This document shows, piece after piece, positions 41,083 through 49,533 of a stretch of DNA of 64,000 nucleotides. Numbering within the stretch: the first letter of the stretch is position 1; each line of letters begins with the position of its first letter. The position numbers and the translations under genes were made by a program. Origin of the DNA: Candidatus Saccharicenans sp. (GTDB lineage: Bacteria > Acidobacteriota > Aminicenantia > Aminicenantales > Saccharicenantaceae); assembly GCA_030017715.1 (NCBI GenBank), contig JASEIU010000007.1, positions 1 to 64,000 on the forward strand, written 5' to 3'. The notes under the pieces are model-generated. The model saw only the letters and a program-made list of their open reading frames with translations. It ran no database searches and was not told where the DNA came from.

Positions 41083-44000
41083 ATGAAAAAAGTGTCAGTA
41101 AGAGAAAAGCTGTTTTCTCTGAGCTTGATTCTGCTCCTGGTGGCACCGCTGGCTGTCTCGCAGACGATTGAGTATGGCAAGATCACCGGAGTTGTAGTTG
41201 ATGAAGAAGGGGCCGCACTTCCAGGTGTGACCGTAGAGATTACCGGACCAGCTCTGATGGGCGGGAAGAGAGCCGCAACCACCTCAGCCCGAGGCAGCTA
41301 TGTTTTTATGAACGTGCCTCCAGGCAGGTACACTCTGACAGCCTCTCTGCCCGGCTTTAAGACCAGCAAACAGGAAAACATTGTTATTACCGCCGGTTCC
41401 TCGATAGTGGTCGATGTCAGATTGGAAATCGGCAAGCTGGAAGAAACGGTCACGGTAACCGCGGCCGGACCGGTGGTGGATGCCAAGACTTCCACCGTGG
41501 CCACCAACATCCAGAGCGAACTGTTAGCCAAACTGCCAACCAGCCGTGATGCCTTCTACGACCTGGCTCTGAGCACTCCGGGCATGGTGGCCCAGGGTAA
41601 GGACGGAAGCTGGCTGCCGAGTCCTAACGCTTACGGCGGCTCTTCCAATGAGAACGTCTTCCTGATCAACGGGGTCAACACCACCAACCCCAGGTCAGCC
41701 GCCTACGGCTCTCTGGTCAACGTCAACTACAATGCCGTGGAGGAAGTCAGGGTCATCGCCCTGGGTTCTAAGGCAGAATACGGCAGCTATTCCGGCGTGG
41801 CCATTGACGTTCTGACCAAGTCAGGGAGTAACGAATTTCACGGCAATTTCATGATTAACGGCGCCCCTAAAAAGTGGATTGCCGACAACCAGCCCAAACC
41901 GGAAAGCCCAGGGCAACCGGTAGACATGGGAGCTTTCGGGCCTTATGGCGAAAGACTGTTTATCGGACCCGGCGATGACATCCTCAATAAGAATACCAAG
42001 GAATATGAGTTCAATTTCACCGCCGGCGGTCCGATTAAGAAGGACAAGGTCTGGTTCTACGGCGGCGTCGATTACATCAGAGCCGAATCCAAGACTCCGT
42101 TCTGGCCGGTGCCCAACCGGTACTGGGGCCGGTTCGGCGATATCAAACTGACCACCGAGCCCTGGACCAACCACCGGGCCTGGATTTCCTATCACTACGA
42201 GCGCAACAAGGGCGACGGCTGGACCTGGAACCCGCACTGGGACGATACCATGACCTATGGCCAGAACAGCAGCACCCACAGCATTTCCGCCCAGTGGCAA
42301 TACATGGCCACCGGCAAAACGATTTTCACCCTGAAGTACTTAGGGTTCTGGCGTGACGATCAGCCGTTTATTCCTGAAGATGCCCCCGGCCATCCGGGTT
42401 ATATCAACTGGTGGAAATGGAACGTTTATGGAGTCAACGGGGCTTTTCCCTACGTTGAATCCCAGAAATCCAGCCGAAACACCATCCAGGGTGATGTCTC
42501 CTACTACGCGGAGAACTTCCTGGGTGAGCACGATATCAAGTTTGGTGTGCAGTACACCAGGGGCCGCGGTAACTGGCTGGGCGGCTATTTCCAGAATTAT
42601 GCCAATTTTGCCTATCCCGCTCCCTGGACTCAGAACATAAATTACCTGCGCGATTTGTATGGAGCTACCGGCCTGGTTTTCTACAACCGTCAGACCTGGC
42701 TCAACCCGTTCCTGACCGTCAGAACGGCTGACCAGTTTGGCCTCTTCTTTGATGACCAGTGGACTCCGGCCAAGAGGTTGACCATCAACCTGGGGCTGCG
42801 TTTTGACCGCATGACCACCAAATACGGCAAGGGTAAAATCTACGAATACGTCAATACTCCAGAAGAAATAAACGGCGGCCTTCAGGTTATTAGAAACAGG
42901 GAAGGGACCGGGAACATATTTGATTTCAAGCTATTCTCGCCACGAATCGGTCTGACCTACGCCCTGACCAGAGATATGAAAACCATTTTCCGGGTGAGCT
43001 ACGGACGTTACTACCTGCCTCTCAGCGTTGAGTACCTGAGAAGGTTCGGGCCCGATATGCCCACGGCTAACATTCATTATATCTTTTACAACATTCCATT
43101 CGACCTGGTGGACCTGAACGGCAATGACTACGTGGACCCGGACGAAGTCACCAACGCCGCCAGATACCTCTACGGCGATACCTATGTTGACCCGGATTCC
43201 CGTCCCAGCTGGTGGGAAGAATACCAGACCAGCGATTATTCCTGGCAGTTGAAAGTAAAAGACGGGACCAAAGACCAGCATACCGACCAGATCACTCTGA
43301 ACCTGGAAAGGGAACTGGTCAAAGACCTGTCGCTGAGCGCCACCTATATCTGGAAGAGAACCGGGAATATCTTTGTCAACTGGCCGCTGAATGAAGTTAC
43401 CCAGGAGCCGTTTGAATACGAGCGCAAGTCTTATACCACTCAATACGGCGAGTCGGTTTCCCTGTACAGTGTGGTGTTGAAAGATTATAACGAAGACGGG
43501 GCGATAAATGGGGCCGACATTGGCTGGATCGGTTCTCATCTTGACTATATGGTCCAGAACATGCCGGAAGTTGACGGCATCAAACCGCGCCGCCTGTACC
43601 AGGGACTGCAGTTTATGCTGAATAAGCGCTTCTCCAACCGCTGGCAGATGCTGGCTTCGGCCCTTTTCTCCTGGTCGGACGGCATGGCCATGAGGTCGGT
43701 GCGCCAGGATTTCAACTTTGAAGGCCCCATGGTTATGGATACAACCTATCTGGCCGGCCTGAACCAGACCATCAACAACATGAAGGGCCCGCTGCCCCAC
43801 ACTCAAAAGTTCGAGTTCAAGATATCCGGTTCTTACCGCATCCCGGTGATTGAGATGGATATCGGTCTGAGGTTCAGGTACAACTCCGGCCGTCCGCTGT
43901 GGCCGCTGGAGACCTATCCGGTCATCACCCAATGGGGTTATCCGTCCGGACTGGTGGTCAACACCGGCGACAACTACATCGTTTCCATAGACCCGACCAA

Positions 44001-44229
44001 GCCCTGGTACCTGCCGCATGAGAAAGTGGTTGACCTCAGGTTCGACAGGGCCTTCAGCCTGAAGAAGGCCGGTTATATCAGACTGGCAGTTGACATCCTG
44101 AACCTGTTCAACGAGCACGCGGTGGTTAATGCCGGCTACGGCGGCGCCCACGAACCGCAGATCGGCCGGGTTTCCGGTATCACCTATCCTTCAAGAAAGA
44201 TCCGTCTGAATTTCAGCTACGAATTCTAA
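41083..44229 (+). CDS. TonB-dependent receptor with carboxypeptidase-regulatory domain
   Basis: A 1048-aa outer-membrane protein. A signal peptide (KLFSLSLILLLVAPLAVSQ) is followed by a carboxypeptidase-regulatory domain at about 30-115 (KITGVVVDEEGAALPGVTVE, ARGSYVFMNVPPGRYTLTA). The plug starts near 120 (LEETVTVTAAGPVVDA), with NVFLINGVNTTNP typical of SusC/Oar-like receptors. The barrel runs to the end and closes with IRLNFSYEF and a terminal Phe. Two acidic loops in the barrel, DLNGNDYVDPDE (about 675) and DYNEDGAINGAD (about 801), match EF-hand/dockerin calcium loops. It should import oligosaccharides or peptides using TonB energy. No SusD neighbour exists. GGAGGG precedes the start and a strong terminator follows. 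Confidence 0.9.
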   Translation: MKKVSVREKLFSLSLILLLVAPLAVSQTIEYGKITGVVVDEEGAALPGVTVEITGPALMGGKRAATTSARGSYVFMNVPPGRYTLTASLPGFKTSKQENIVITAGSSIVVDVRLEIGKLEETVTVTAAGPVVDAKTSTVATNIQSELLAKLPTSRDAFYDLALSTPGMVAQGKDGSWLPSPNAYGGSSNENVFLINGVNTTNPRSAAYGSLVNVNYNAVEEVRVIALGSKAEYGSYSGVAIDVLTKSGSNEFHGNFMINGAPKKWIADNQPKPESPGQPVDMGAFGPYGERLFIGPGDDILNKNTKEYEFNFTAGGPIKKDKVWFYGGVDYIRAESKTPFWPVPNRYWGRFGDIKLTTEPWTNHRAWISYHYERNKGDGWTWNPHWDDTMTYGQNSSTHSISAQWQYMATGKTIFTLKYLGFWRDDQPFIPEDAPGHPGYINWWKWNVYGVNGAFPYVESQKSSRNTIQGDVSYYAENFLGEHDIKFGVQYTRGRGNWLGGYFQNYANFAYPAPWTQNINYLRDLYGATGLVFYNRQTWLNPFLTVRTADQFGLFFDDQWTPAKRLTINLGLRFDRMTTKYGKGKIYEYVNTPEEINGGLQVIRNREGTGNIFDFKLFSPRIGLTYALTRDMKTIFRVSYGRYYLPLSVEYLRRFGPDMPTANIHYIFYNIPFDLVDLNGNDYVDPDEVTNAARYLYGDTYVDPDSRPSWWEEYQTSDYSWQLKVKDGTKDQHTDQITLNLERELVKDLSLSATYIWKRTGNIFVNWPLNEVTQEPFEYERKSYTTQYGESVSLYSVVLKDYNEDGAINGADIGWIGSHLDYMVQNMPEVDGIKPRRLYQGLQFMLNKRFSNRWQMLASALFSWSDGMAMRSVRQDFNFEGPMVMDTTYLAGLNQTINNMKGPLPHTQKFEFKISGSYRIPVIEMDIGLRFRYNSGRPLWPLETYPVITQWGYPSGLVVNTGDNYIVSIDPTKPWYLPHEKVVDLRFDRAFSLKKAGYIRLAVDILNLFNEHAVVNAGYGGAHEPQIGRVSGITYPSRKIRLNFSYEF

Positions 44230-44251
44230 TTCTGCTGACTGCAGACGTTCC

Positions 44252-44289
44252 GGGGCGCCCGGGATTTTCCCGGGCGCCCCCTTTTTTTT
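44252..44289 (+). terminator. Rho-independent terminator of the TonB receptor gene
   Basis: GGGGCGCCCGGGA (44252-44264) pairs perfectly with TCCCGGGCGCCCC (44268-44280) across a 3-base loop, followed by eight T (44282-44289). It lies 23 bp after the stop codon and is the strongest terminator in the window. Confidence 0.95.
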
Positions 44290-44316
44290 GCCCGGATTCA
44301 GGCAAGTAGATATAAT
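44288..44316 (+). promoter_or_regulatory. Promoter placing the transcript start at an ATG (leaderless)
   Basis: TTGCCC (44288-44293), 17 bp, and a perfect TATAAT (44311-44316) directly abut the first ATG of the GWxTD gene. The expected transcription start is near 44323, which is the A of the third codon ATG. No Shine-Dalgarno precedes either ATG. Confidence 0.6.
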
Positions 44317-44322
44317 ATGGCT

Positions 44323-46383
44323 ATGAGAAAAGTGGGAGCTTCAAATCCGGCCGGCCTGAGAACTAAAAAAAATACGGCCTTGATTTTCCTGGTGCTGCTG
44401 CTGGCGGTCGCTTCCATCGCGGCCGACCTACCGGAGAGATACCGCAAGTGGCTGGAGGAGGAAGTTGTTTATATCATAACTCCAAAGGAAAGGCAGGTTT
44501 TCCTCAAGCTTCAGACCGACCGGGAACGGGACATCTTCCTCGAAGCCTTCTGGAAACAACGAGACCCTGATCCCGCCACTCCGCAGAATGAATTCAAGGA
44601 AGAACATTACCGCCGGCTGAACTATGCCAATCAGTTCCTGGGACGGGGAACGGGAAAGCCGGGCTGGAAGACCGACCAGGGCCGCATTTATATCATCCTC
44701 GGTCCACCTAACAACATCGAAACCTACGAAAACATCATGGGCGTCTATCCCACCCAGGTCTGGTTTTATTATGGCGACCCCCGCTATGGTCTGCCGACCG
44801 GTTTCAATGTCATTTTTTTTAAGAAAGAGGGGACCGGGGAGTACATTCTTTATTCGCCCTCCGACCACGGCCCCCAGGCTCTGGTGGCCGATTATATGTA
44901 TAATGCCAGGGATGCCCGCGACGCCTACCAGCGACTCCATCAGCTTTCTCCCAATCTGGCCGAGCAATCTTTGAGTCTCATTCCTAACGAGCGCCTCGAG
45001 CCCGGGGTCATCAACTTAGCTTCCAATCGGTTGCTGGCCACCATCATGTCTTTGCCGCAGCGGAAGGTGGAGGATGCCTATGCCGAGGCCTGGTTCCGCC
45101 ATAAAGACCTGATCGAGGTCGAGTACAGCGCCAATTACATCCGGTCCGATTTTGAAGTCTGGCCGGTAAGGACCGAAAAGGGCCACTATCTGGTCAATTA
45201 TTCGGTGGAACCGGCCAAGCTGTCGGTCAGCCGGGACGGCCCGAATTACCTGGTTCGGTTTGACTTCAACGGTCGGGTGTCTGATGACCAGGGCCGGACC
45301 GTCTATCAATTCGATAAGAGCATCCCGCTGAGCCTGACTGGGGAAGAACTGGCCGAGATAGGGAAGAGAACAGTGGCTTTTCAGGACGTTTTTCCGCTGA
45401 TTCCCGGAAGTTATACCCTCGACCTGCTGCTTAAAAACCCGGTCTCGCGGGAATTTTCCAGCTTTTCCAGGAAGCTTATTCTGGCCGGAGACCCCGGCCG
45501 TCCTGAAATCGGCCAGATTCTTCTGGGCTACGGCCAGCTGGAAACAAAGGCTGGAGCCGGCCTGGCGCCCTACCAGTTGGTCGACCGGCAGCTTCTGAGC
45601 CGCAGCCTTAAATCATTTGCCGCTTCCGACTCCCTGGTGGTCTGTGTCCAGCTGACCGGGTTGGACCACGATTCGGCCAGAAAGGCAACCCTGAGAATCT
45701 CCCTGCTGGCCGAAAACCAGGTCATCCAGCGCAGGGAAATACAACTGACGGATATGCTGAACGGTTCCTTCCTGATTGAATCGTTTCCGCTGGCGGGATT
45801 AAAACCCGGGTATTATTCGGCAACTGCAGACCTCATTATCGGCGGCGAAATAAGGGACAGCCGCCGGGCCGAGCTGGAGATTTCACCGCAGAGCAGCCTG
45901 CCGACCCCGATACTGGTATCCAGGGTTGTCCTGACCGAGGCCGACGAGCTGCTGGCCACTGGAATTCAGCATCTTAACCGCGGTAATATTCAGGAAGCCA
46001 GGGAACGCCTGGCCAGGGCTCATTCTCTGAGGCCGGGACCGATGACCGCCCTGGCCCTGTCCGAGGCGCTGTTCAGAGCCGGAGAATTCCAGCCGATAAT
46101 AGAATTGCTCAAGCCGTATGACCGGCCCGAAGCTCCGGCCGAAGTGGTTTCGCTGCTGGGCCGGGCTTTTCACTCTCTGAACCAGCCGGAAAGGGCGGCC
46201 GTCTATTATGAACAATACTTGAACCGCTTCGGAATCAATCTGGAAATTCTGAACTTCCTCGGAAGCTGTTATTACCAGATGGGGGATAAGGAAAAGGCCT
46301 TGAGCTTATGGGAGAAATCGCTCGGCCTGAACCCTGACCAGGAAAAACTAAAAGAGCTGGTCAACTCTTTGAAGAAAAAATAA
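44323..46383 (+). CDS. Exported GWxTD-domain protein with TPR tail
   Basis: A 686-aa exported protein. It can start at ATG 44317 or 44323; I prefer 44323 because a TATAAT box abuts 44317 and would start RNA at 44323 (leaderless). The signal is NTALIFLVLLLAVASIAA. A GWxTD domain spans about 30-180: YRKWLEEEVVYIITPKERQV, FWKQRDPDPATPQNEFKEEH, GKPGWKTDQGRIYIILGPPN (the naming motif) and VWFYYGDPRYGLP. Middle residues 200-530 are beta-rich. Residues about 545-685 hold TPR units ending LNFLGSCYYQMGDKEKALSL. The GWxTD family is of unknown function and frequent in Acidobacteria-like phyla. A second, smaller GWxTD lipoprotein is at 61627-62271. Confidence 0.85.
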   Translation: MRKVGASNPAGLRTKKNTALIFLVLLLAVASIAADLPERYRKWLEEEVVYIITPKERQVFLKLQTDRERDIFLEAFWKQRDPDPATPQNEFKEEHYRRLNYANQFLGRGTGKPGWKTDQGRIYIILGPPNNIETYENIMGVYPTQVWFYYGDPRYGLPTGFNVIFFKKEGTGEYILYSPSDHGPQALVADYMYNARDARDAYQRLHQLSPNLAEQSLSLIPNERLEPGVINLASNRLLATIMSLPQRKVEDAYAEAWFRHKDLIEVEYSANYIRSDFEVWPVRTEKGHYLVNYSVEPAKLSVSRDGPNYLVRFDFNGRVSDDQGRTVYQFDKSIPLSLTGEELAEIGKRTVAFQDVFPLIPGSYTLDLLLKNPVSREFSSFSRKLILAGDPGRPEIGQILLGYGQLETKAGAGLAPYQLVDRQLLSRSLKSFAASDSLVVCVQLTGLDHDSARKATLRISLLAENQVIQRREIQLTDMLNGSFLIESFPLAGLKPGYYSATADLIIGGEIRDSRRAELEISPQSSLPTPILVSRVVLTEADELLATGIQHLNRGNIQEARERLARAHSLRPGPMTALALSEALFRAGEFQPIIELLKPYDRPEAPAEVVSLLGRAFHSLNQPERAAVYYEQYLNRFGINLEILNFLGSCYYQMGDKEKALSLWEKSLGLNPDQEKLKELVNSLKKK

Positions 46384-46574
46384 GCATCAAATAAAAATTG
46401 TCTCCTGATCAGTTGTAAAGCCTGATGTCTCTTCCTGCCGTTCGAACGGATATTTTCTCTTCTGGTCAGCCGGGCGGTCGGTTTCGAGGCGGCTCCGGGC
46501 ATCCCCCGGCCGAAAAAATTAAGGGTGGTTCTCCGGATAAATAAAGTTTTAGCTACGGACTTTTATAATGCGTT

Positions 46575-46641
46575 GGCCCTGGATTTTTCAGGCCGGAATT
46601 TTGTTCCAACCCGATTAACGAACTCTTCAGTTCGGATTAAT
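46575..46641. terminator. Possible convergent terminator hairpins
   Basis: Between the convergent GWxTD and GH2 genes lie GGCCCTG/CAGGCC (46575-46594) followed by GGAATTTTG, and ATTAACGAAC/GTTCGGATTAAT (46614-46641) with a 2-base bulge. Both stems are short and T-runs are weak, so the call is tentative. Confidence 0.35.
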
Positions 46642-46647
46642 GTTTAC

Positions 46648-49485
46648 TTAAAACTTCTTTACTTCCAGGGTTTTAACCTTCCAGCCTTTGATTCTTACTT
46701 CCAGCTCGTCACCCTCCAGGTCCTGACCGAAGAAATATCCTTTAACCGTGCGCCTTTCCCCGGGCAGCAGCGAGAGGTAATTATCTTCGAGAAAGATCGG
46801 CAGGACCGATTTCTGCCTCAGCTTTTTTAAGACCTGGATTTCGAGGTTAAAGGCCAGGTGCGGTCCGGGATTATACAGCTCCACCGTCAGGTTTCTGATA
46901 AGGTCTTTTCCTTCGGCCTTCCATCTGTACCTGACCTGGGATTCGGGCAGGCCGGTTAGCGCTTTCAGGTCGGCATATTTTTTTACCGGAGTTACGTACC
47001 AGACAGTCTTTTCAAAATCGAGCCGGTCAGGCTCGCGACTGAGGGCATAGAAGTTATGATCCTCCAGCGATTGCTTCGGCCCGATGATTCTCAGGTCCAG
47101 GAAATAGGTGGAGGTGAGGTCTGCTATTTCAGGCAATCGGGTCAGCACGGTCTTGCCGTCCGGGTCCAGGGTCAACGGGAATTCCTGCTTGAACCGCTCC
47201 TTTAGGTCCAGGTCGAATACCCGGACCAGAGCCCGAAGCTTTTCGACCTTAACGGCCGACAGGTTGGAGGCGATAATTTCCCGCGTTTCGTAATCGTAAA
47301 TAAGATGCACCGGAGTGTTGGCTTTTCTGGCTCCGTAAAAGGCTCCGGTCGGCATCAGGTAATAGTCATAGAGCTGCCACCAGAGCTTCGGCCAGGCCGA
47401 GTTGTACATCCACTGGATGATGCCGGTGGCCAGCGGGCGGCGGGCGACGAAGGCCTCGAACATGCCCCGCATGGCTTCGTAGTTCAGGAACTGGGCCCGG
47501 TCGCAGTATTCAGCCGCGCTCTCAGGCCAGCCCAGGCGCTCCCTCATGGCTTCGTTGTACCGGTCGAGAGATTTGAACATCCCGCGGGAGCAGTGAAAAT
47601 TCCAGTAATCGTTCGGCGGCCACAGGGCTTCCTCCGGAATCATCTTTTTGAGGCTCTCCAGCACCGGCACCTGCGGGCCCGGTCCGGTTTCGGTGTTGAA
47701 ACCGAAGGCCCCGCCGTTCTTCCTGTCTTCGAACCAGTAATTGGGCGGAACCCAATCGTAAGGCCCGTTCATTTTAACGCCGGATTTTCCGCTGACCTCG
47801 CTGACTTTGGTTCCGGTGGAATTCAGGAACGGCCGCGTCGGGTCTTCCTCGGCCAGGATTTTCAGGTATTCTTTTTCCAGCTCCGGTTTGGGCACCAGGT
47901 CGCTGGCCAGGGCCCAGACAAAAATGCTGGGGTGGTTGCGCAACCAGCGCACCTGGTCGCGGAAAGAAGCGGCCACCAGGGCCATGTCTTCCGGGCTGAT
48001 GATCCCGCCGTACCTGGGGTCGGTCGGTTTGCCAAGATAGTTTTCCCACTCCCAGTGGCAGCTCCAGCCGACCATCAGCAGCAGCCCCAGCTCGTCGCAC
48101 AGGTTATAAAGTTCCCGGCTGGTGCCCCAGAAACCTTCCAGCCTCAGGGCGTTGAGGTTCAGGTGGCGAGCGTACATCAACTCCGCCCGGAGTTTCCCTG
48201 ACCTGTTGTTAAGGAAGAGGTCATCGGTCCAGCCGCCGCCGCGGATCAAAATCTTTTTTCCGTTAAGCATATAGCCGCGGTGTCCTTGTTCGTTCAGATA
48301 ATCTTTTATTTCCCTTATGCCGAAGCGAAGAACCAGCCAGTCCGATACCGGCAGCAGGGCTTTGAATTGGGGCGGAATTCTCATCCGGTCTTTGTCCTTT
48401 TCCCGGTCCCGGGTCTTTTCCTGCTCTTGGTCTTTGGCCGCAGGCCGGTCGGATTCAACCGCCGCCGGTTGCTTGTCGAGCGGCTTTTCTTCTCCGCCCG
48501 GGGCTTTCAGCTTAAAGGCCATCGACAGGAGATAAAGCTCCGGCCGGCCCAGGTCATGAGTCCACCAGATTCTGGGATTGGCGAGCACCAGCTCCTTGTT
48601 GGTTTCAGGACTGAAAACTACGGTCTGAACTTCTTTCGGTCCCAGCTTGACCTCTCTGGACAGCCGGATGTTTTCCAGTTCCACTTCCAGGCTGCCGGTT
48701 ACAGGATTGGTGGAGTGATTGCGAACCTCGGCCCTGATGGTCAGCCTGGCTTCTTTCAGGCTGGCCGTGTCCAGGCTGGTTTGAACGAAGGGATTTTCAA
48801 TGGTTACCTCTCCGGTCTGTCTGATTCTCACCGGTCGCCATAAGCCCAGGCTGTTATCGGCCGGAGCCGGGTTCCAGTCGACAAAACCGATGGTCGGTTC
48901 GCCACGGGCCGGCGGGATAACCTCAATGGCCAGGACGTTTCTTTCCCCGCTTCTGGCCAGCCCGGTTATATCCAGTCTGAAACGCCGGAAGGGGCCATAG
49001 ACTTCAGTCGCCCCGGCCACCTTCTGGCCGTTTAACCAGATGTTGGCCCGATAGTTGACACCGTCCAGCTCCAGGAACGTTCGGGTCCGTCCCGGGTAGG
49101 CCGGCAACAGAAATTCCGTTCGGTACCACCAGGAGGTCTGAAAATCTTCAGCCTTCATCTTCTCCAGGTTTTTTCCGAAGAACACATCCCCGTAGACGTT
49201 ATTCTCAACCAGAGTGCCCAGCACGGTGGCCGGCACCCGGGCCGGGTACCAGCGGTCGGTCATAATTCCCGGGCGGGAGAGGGTGGCTCCGTCAACCTTC
49301 AGGCGGGCTGACGACTGGATGAACCAGTCGGTCAGCAGCAGTTGAGTTTCAGGCAACATCATCAGGCTGTTGCGGCGAATTGGTCCGAGCTGGCCGCCCG
49401 GCTGGGCCAGAGAACCAATCCAGATAAAAAAACACAGAAGAGCGAAGACGATCAGGCCGGCCTTGGTCCTAAGAGTTTCTTTCAT
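46648..49485 (-). CDS. GH2 exo-beta-glucosaminidase/mannosidase-like, exported
   Basis: A 945-aa exported enzyme with signal peptide (LIVFALLCFFIWIGSLAQ). GH2 domains in order: sugar-binding jelly roll at about 45-225 (PARVPATVLGTLVENNVYGD, FLELDGVNYRANIWLNG), immunoglobulin-like at 230-390, and barrel from 395 (MLNGKKILIRGGGWTDDLF). Where most GH2 enzymes have Asn-Glu, this has Ser528-Asp529 in WALASDLVP; the nucleophile is Glu599 in GFNTETGPGPQVP. The Ser-Asp form is what I recall for exo-beta-D-glucosaminidases such as CsxA. A charged low-complexity insert (about 330-372, rich in E, K, D, R) lies in the immunoglobulin domain. Removal of GlcN from chitosan oligomers is the best guess. Confidence 0.85.
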   Translation of the reverse strand: MKETLRTKAGLIVFALLCFFIWIGSLAQPGGQLGPIRRNSLMMLPETQLLLTDWFIQSSARLKVDGATLSRPGIMTDRWYPARVPATVLGTLVENNVYGDVFFGKNLEKMKAEDFQTSWWYRTEFLLPAYPGRTRTFLELDGVNYRANIWLNGQKVAGATEVYGPFRRFRLDITGLARSGERNVLAIEVIPPARGEPTIGFVDWNPAPADNSLGLWRPVRIRQTGEVTIENPFVQTSLDTASLKEARLTIRAEVRNHSTNPVTGSLEVELENIRLSREVKLGPKEVQTVVFSPETNKELVLANPRIWWTHDLGRPELYLLSMAFKLKAPGGEEKPLDKQPAAVESDRPAAKDQEQEKTRDREKDKDRMRIPPQFKALLPVSDWLVLRFGIREIKDYLNEQGHRGYMLNGKKILIRGGGWTDDLFLNNRSGKLRAELMYARHLNLNALRLEGFWGTSRELYNLCDELGLLLMVGWSCHWEWENYLGKPTDPRYGGIISPEDMALVAASFRDQVRWLRNHPSIFVWALASDLVPKPELEKEYLKILAEEDPTRPFLNSTGTKVSEVSGKSGVKMNGPYDWVPPNYWFEDRKNGGAFGFNTETGPGPQVPVLESLKKMIPEEALWPPNDYWNFHCSRGMFKSLDRYNEAMRERLGWPESAAEYCDRAQFLNYEAMRGMFEAFVARRPLATGIIQWMYNSAWPKLWWQLYDYYLMPTGAFYGARKANTPVHLIYDYETREIIASNLSAVKVEKLRALVRVFDLDLKERFKQEFPLTLDPDGKTVLTRLPEIADLTSTYFLDLRIIGPKQSLEDHNFYALSREPDRLDFEKTVWYVTPVKKYADLKALTGLPESQVRYRWKAEGKDLIRNLTVELYNPGPHLAFNLEIQVLKKLRQKSVLPIFLEDNYLSLLPGERRTVKGYFFGQDLEGDELEVRIKGWKVKTLEVKKF

Positions 49486-49533
49486 CGAAACCTCCAGAGG
49501 TTCATGTTTTATCAGAAGATATTATTAAAACTT

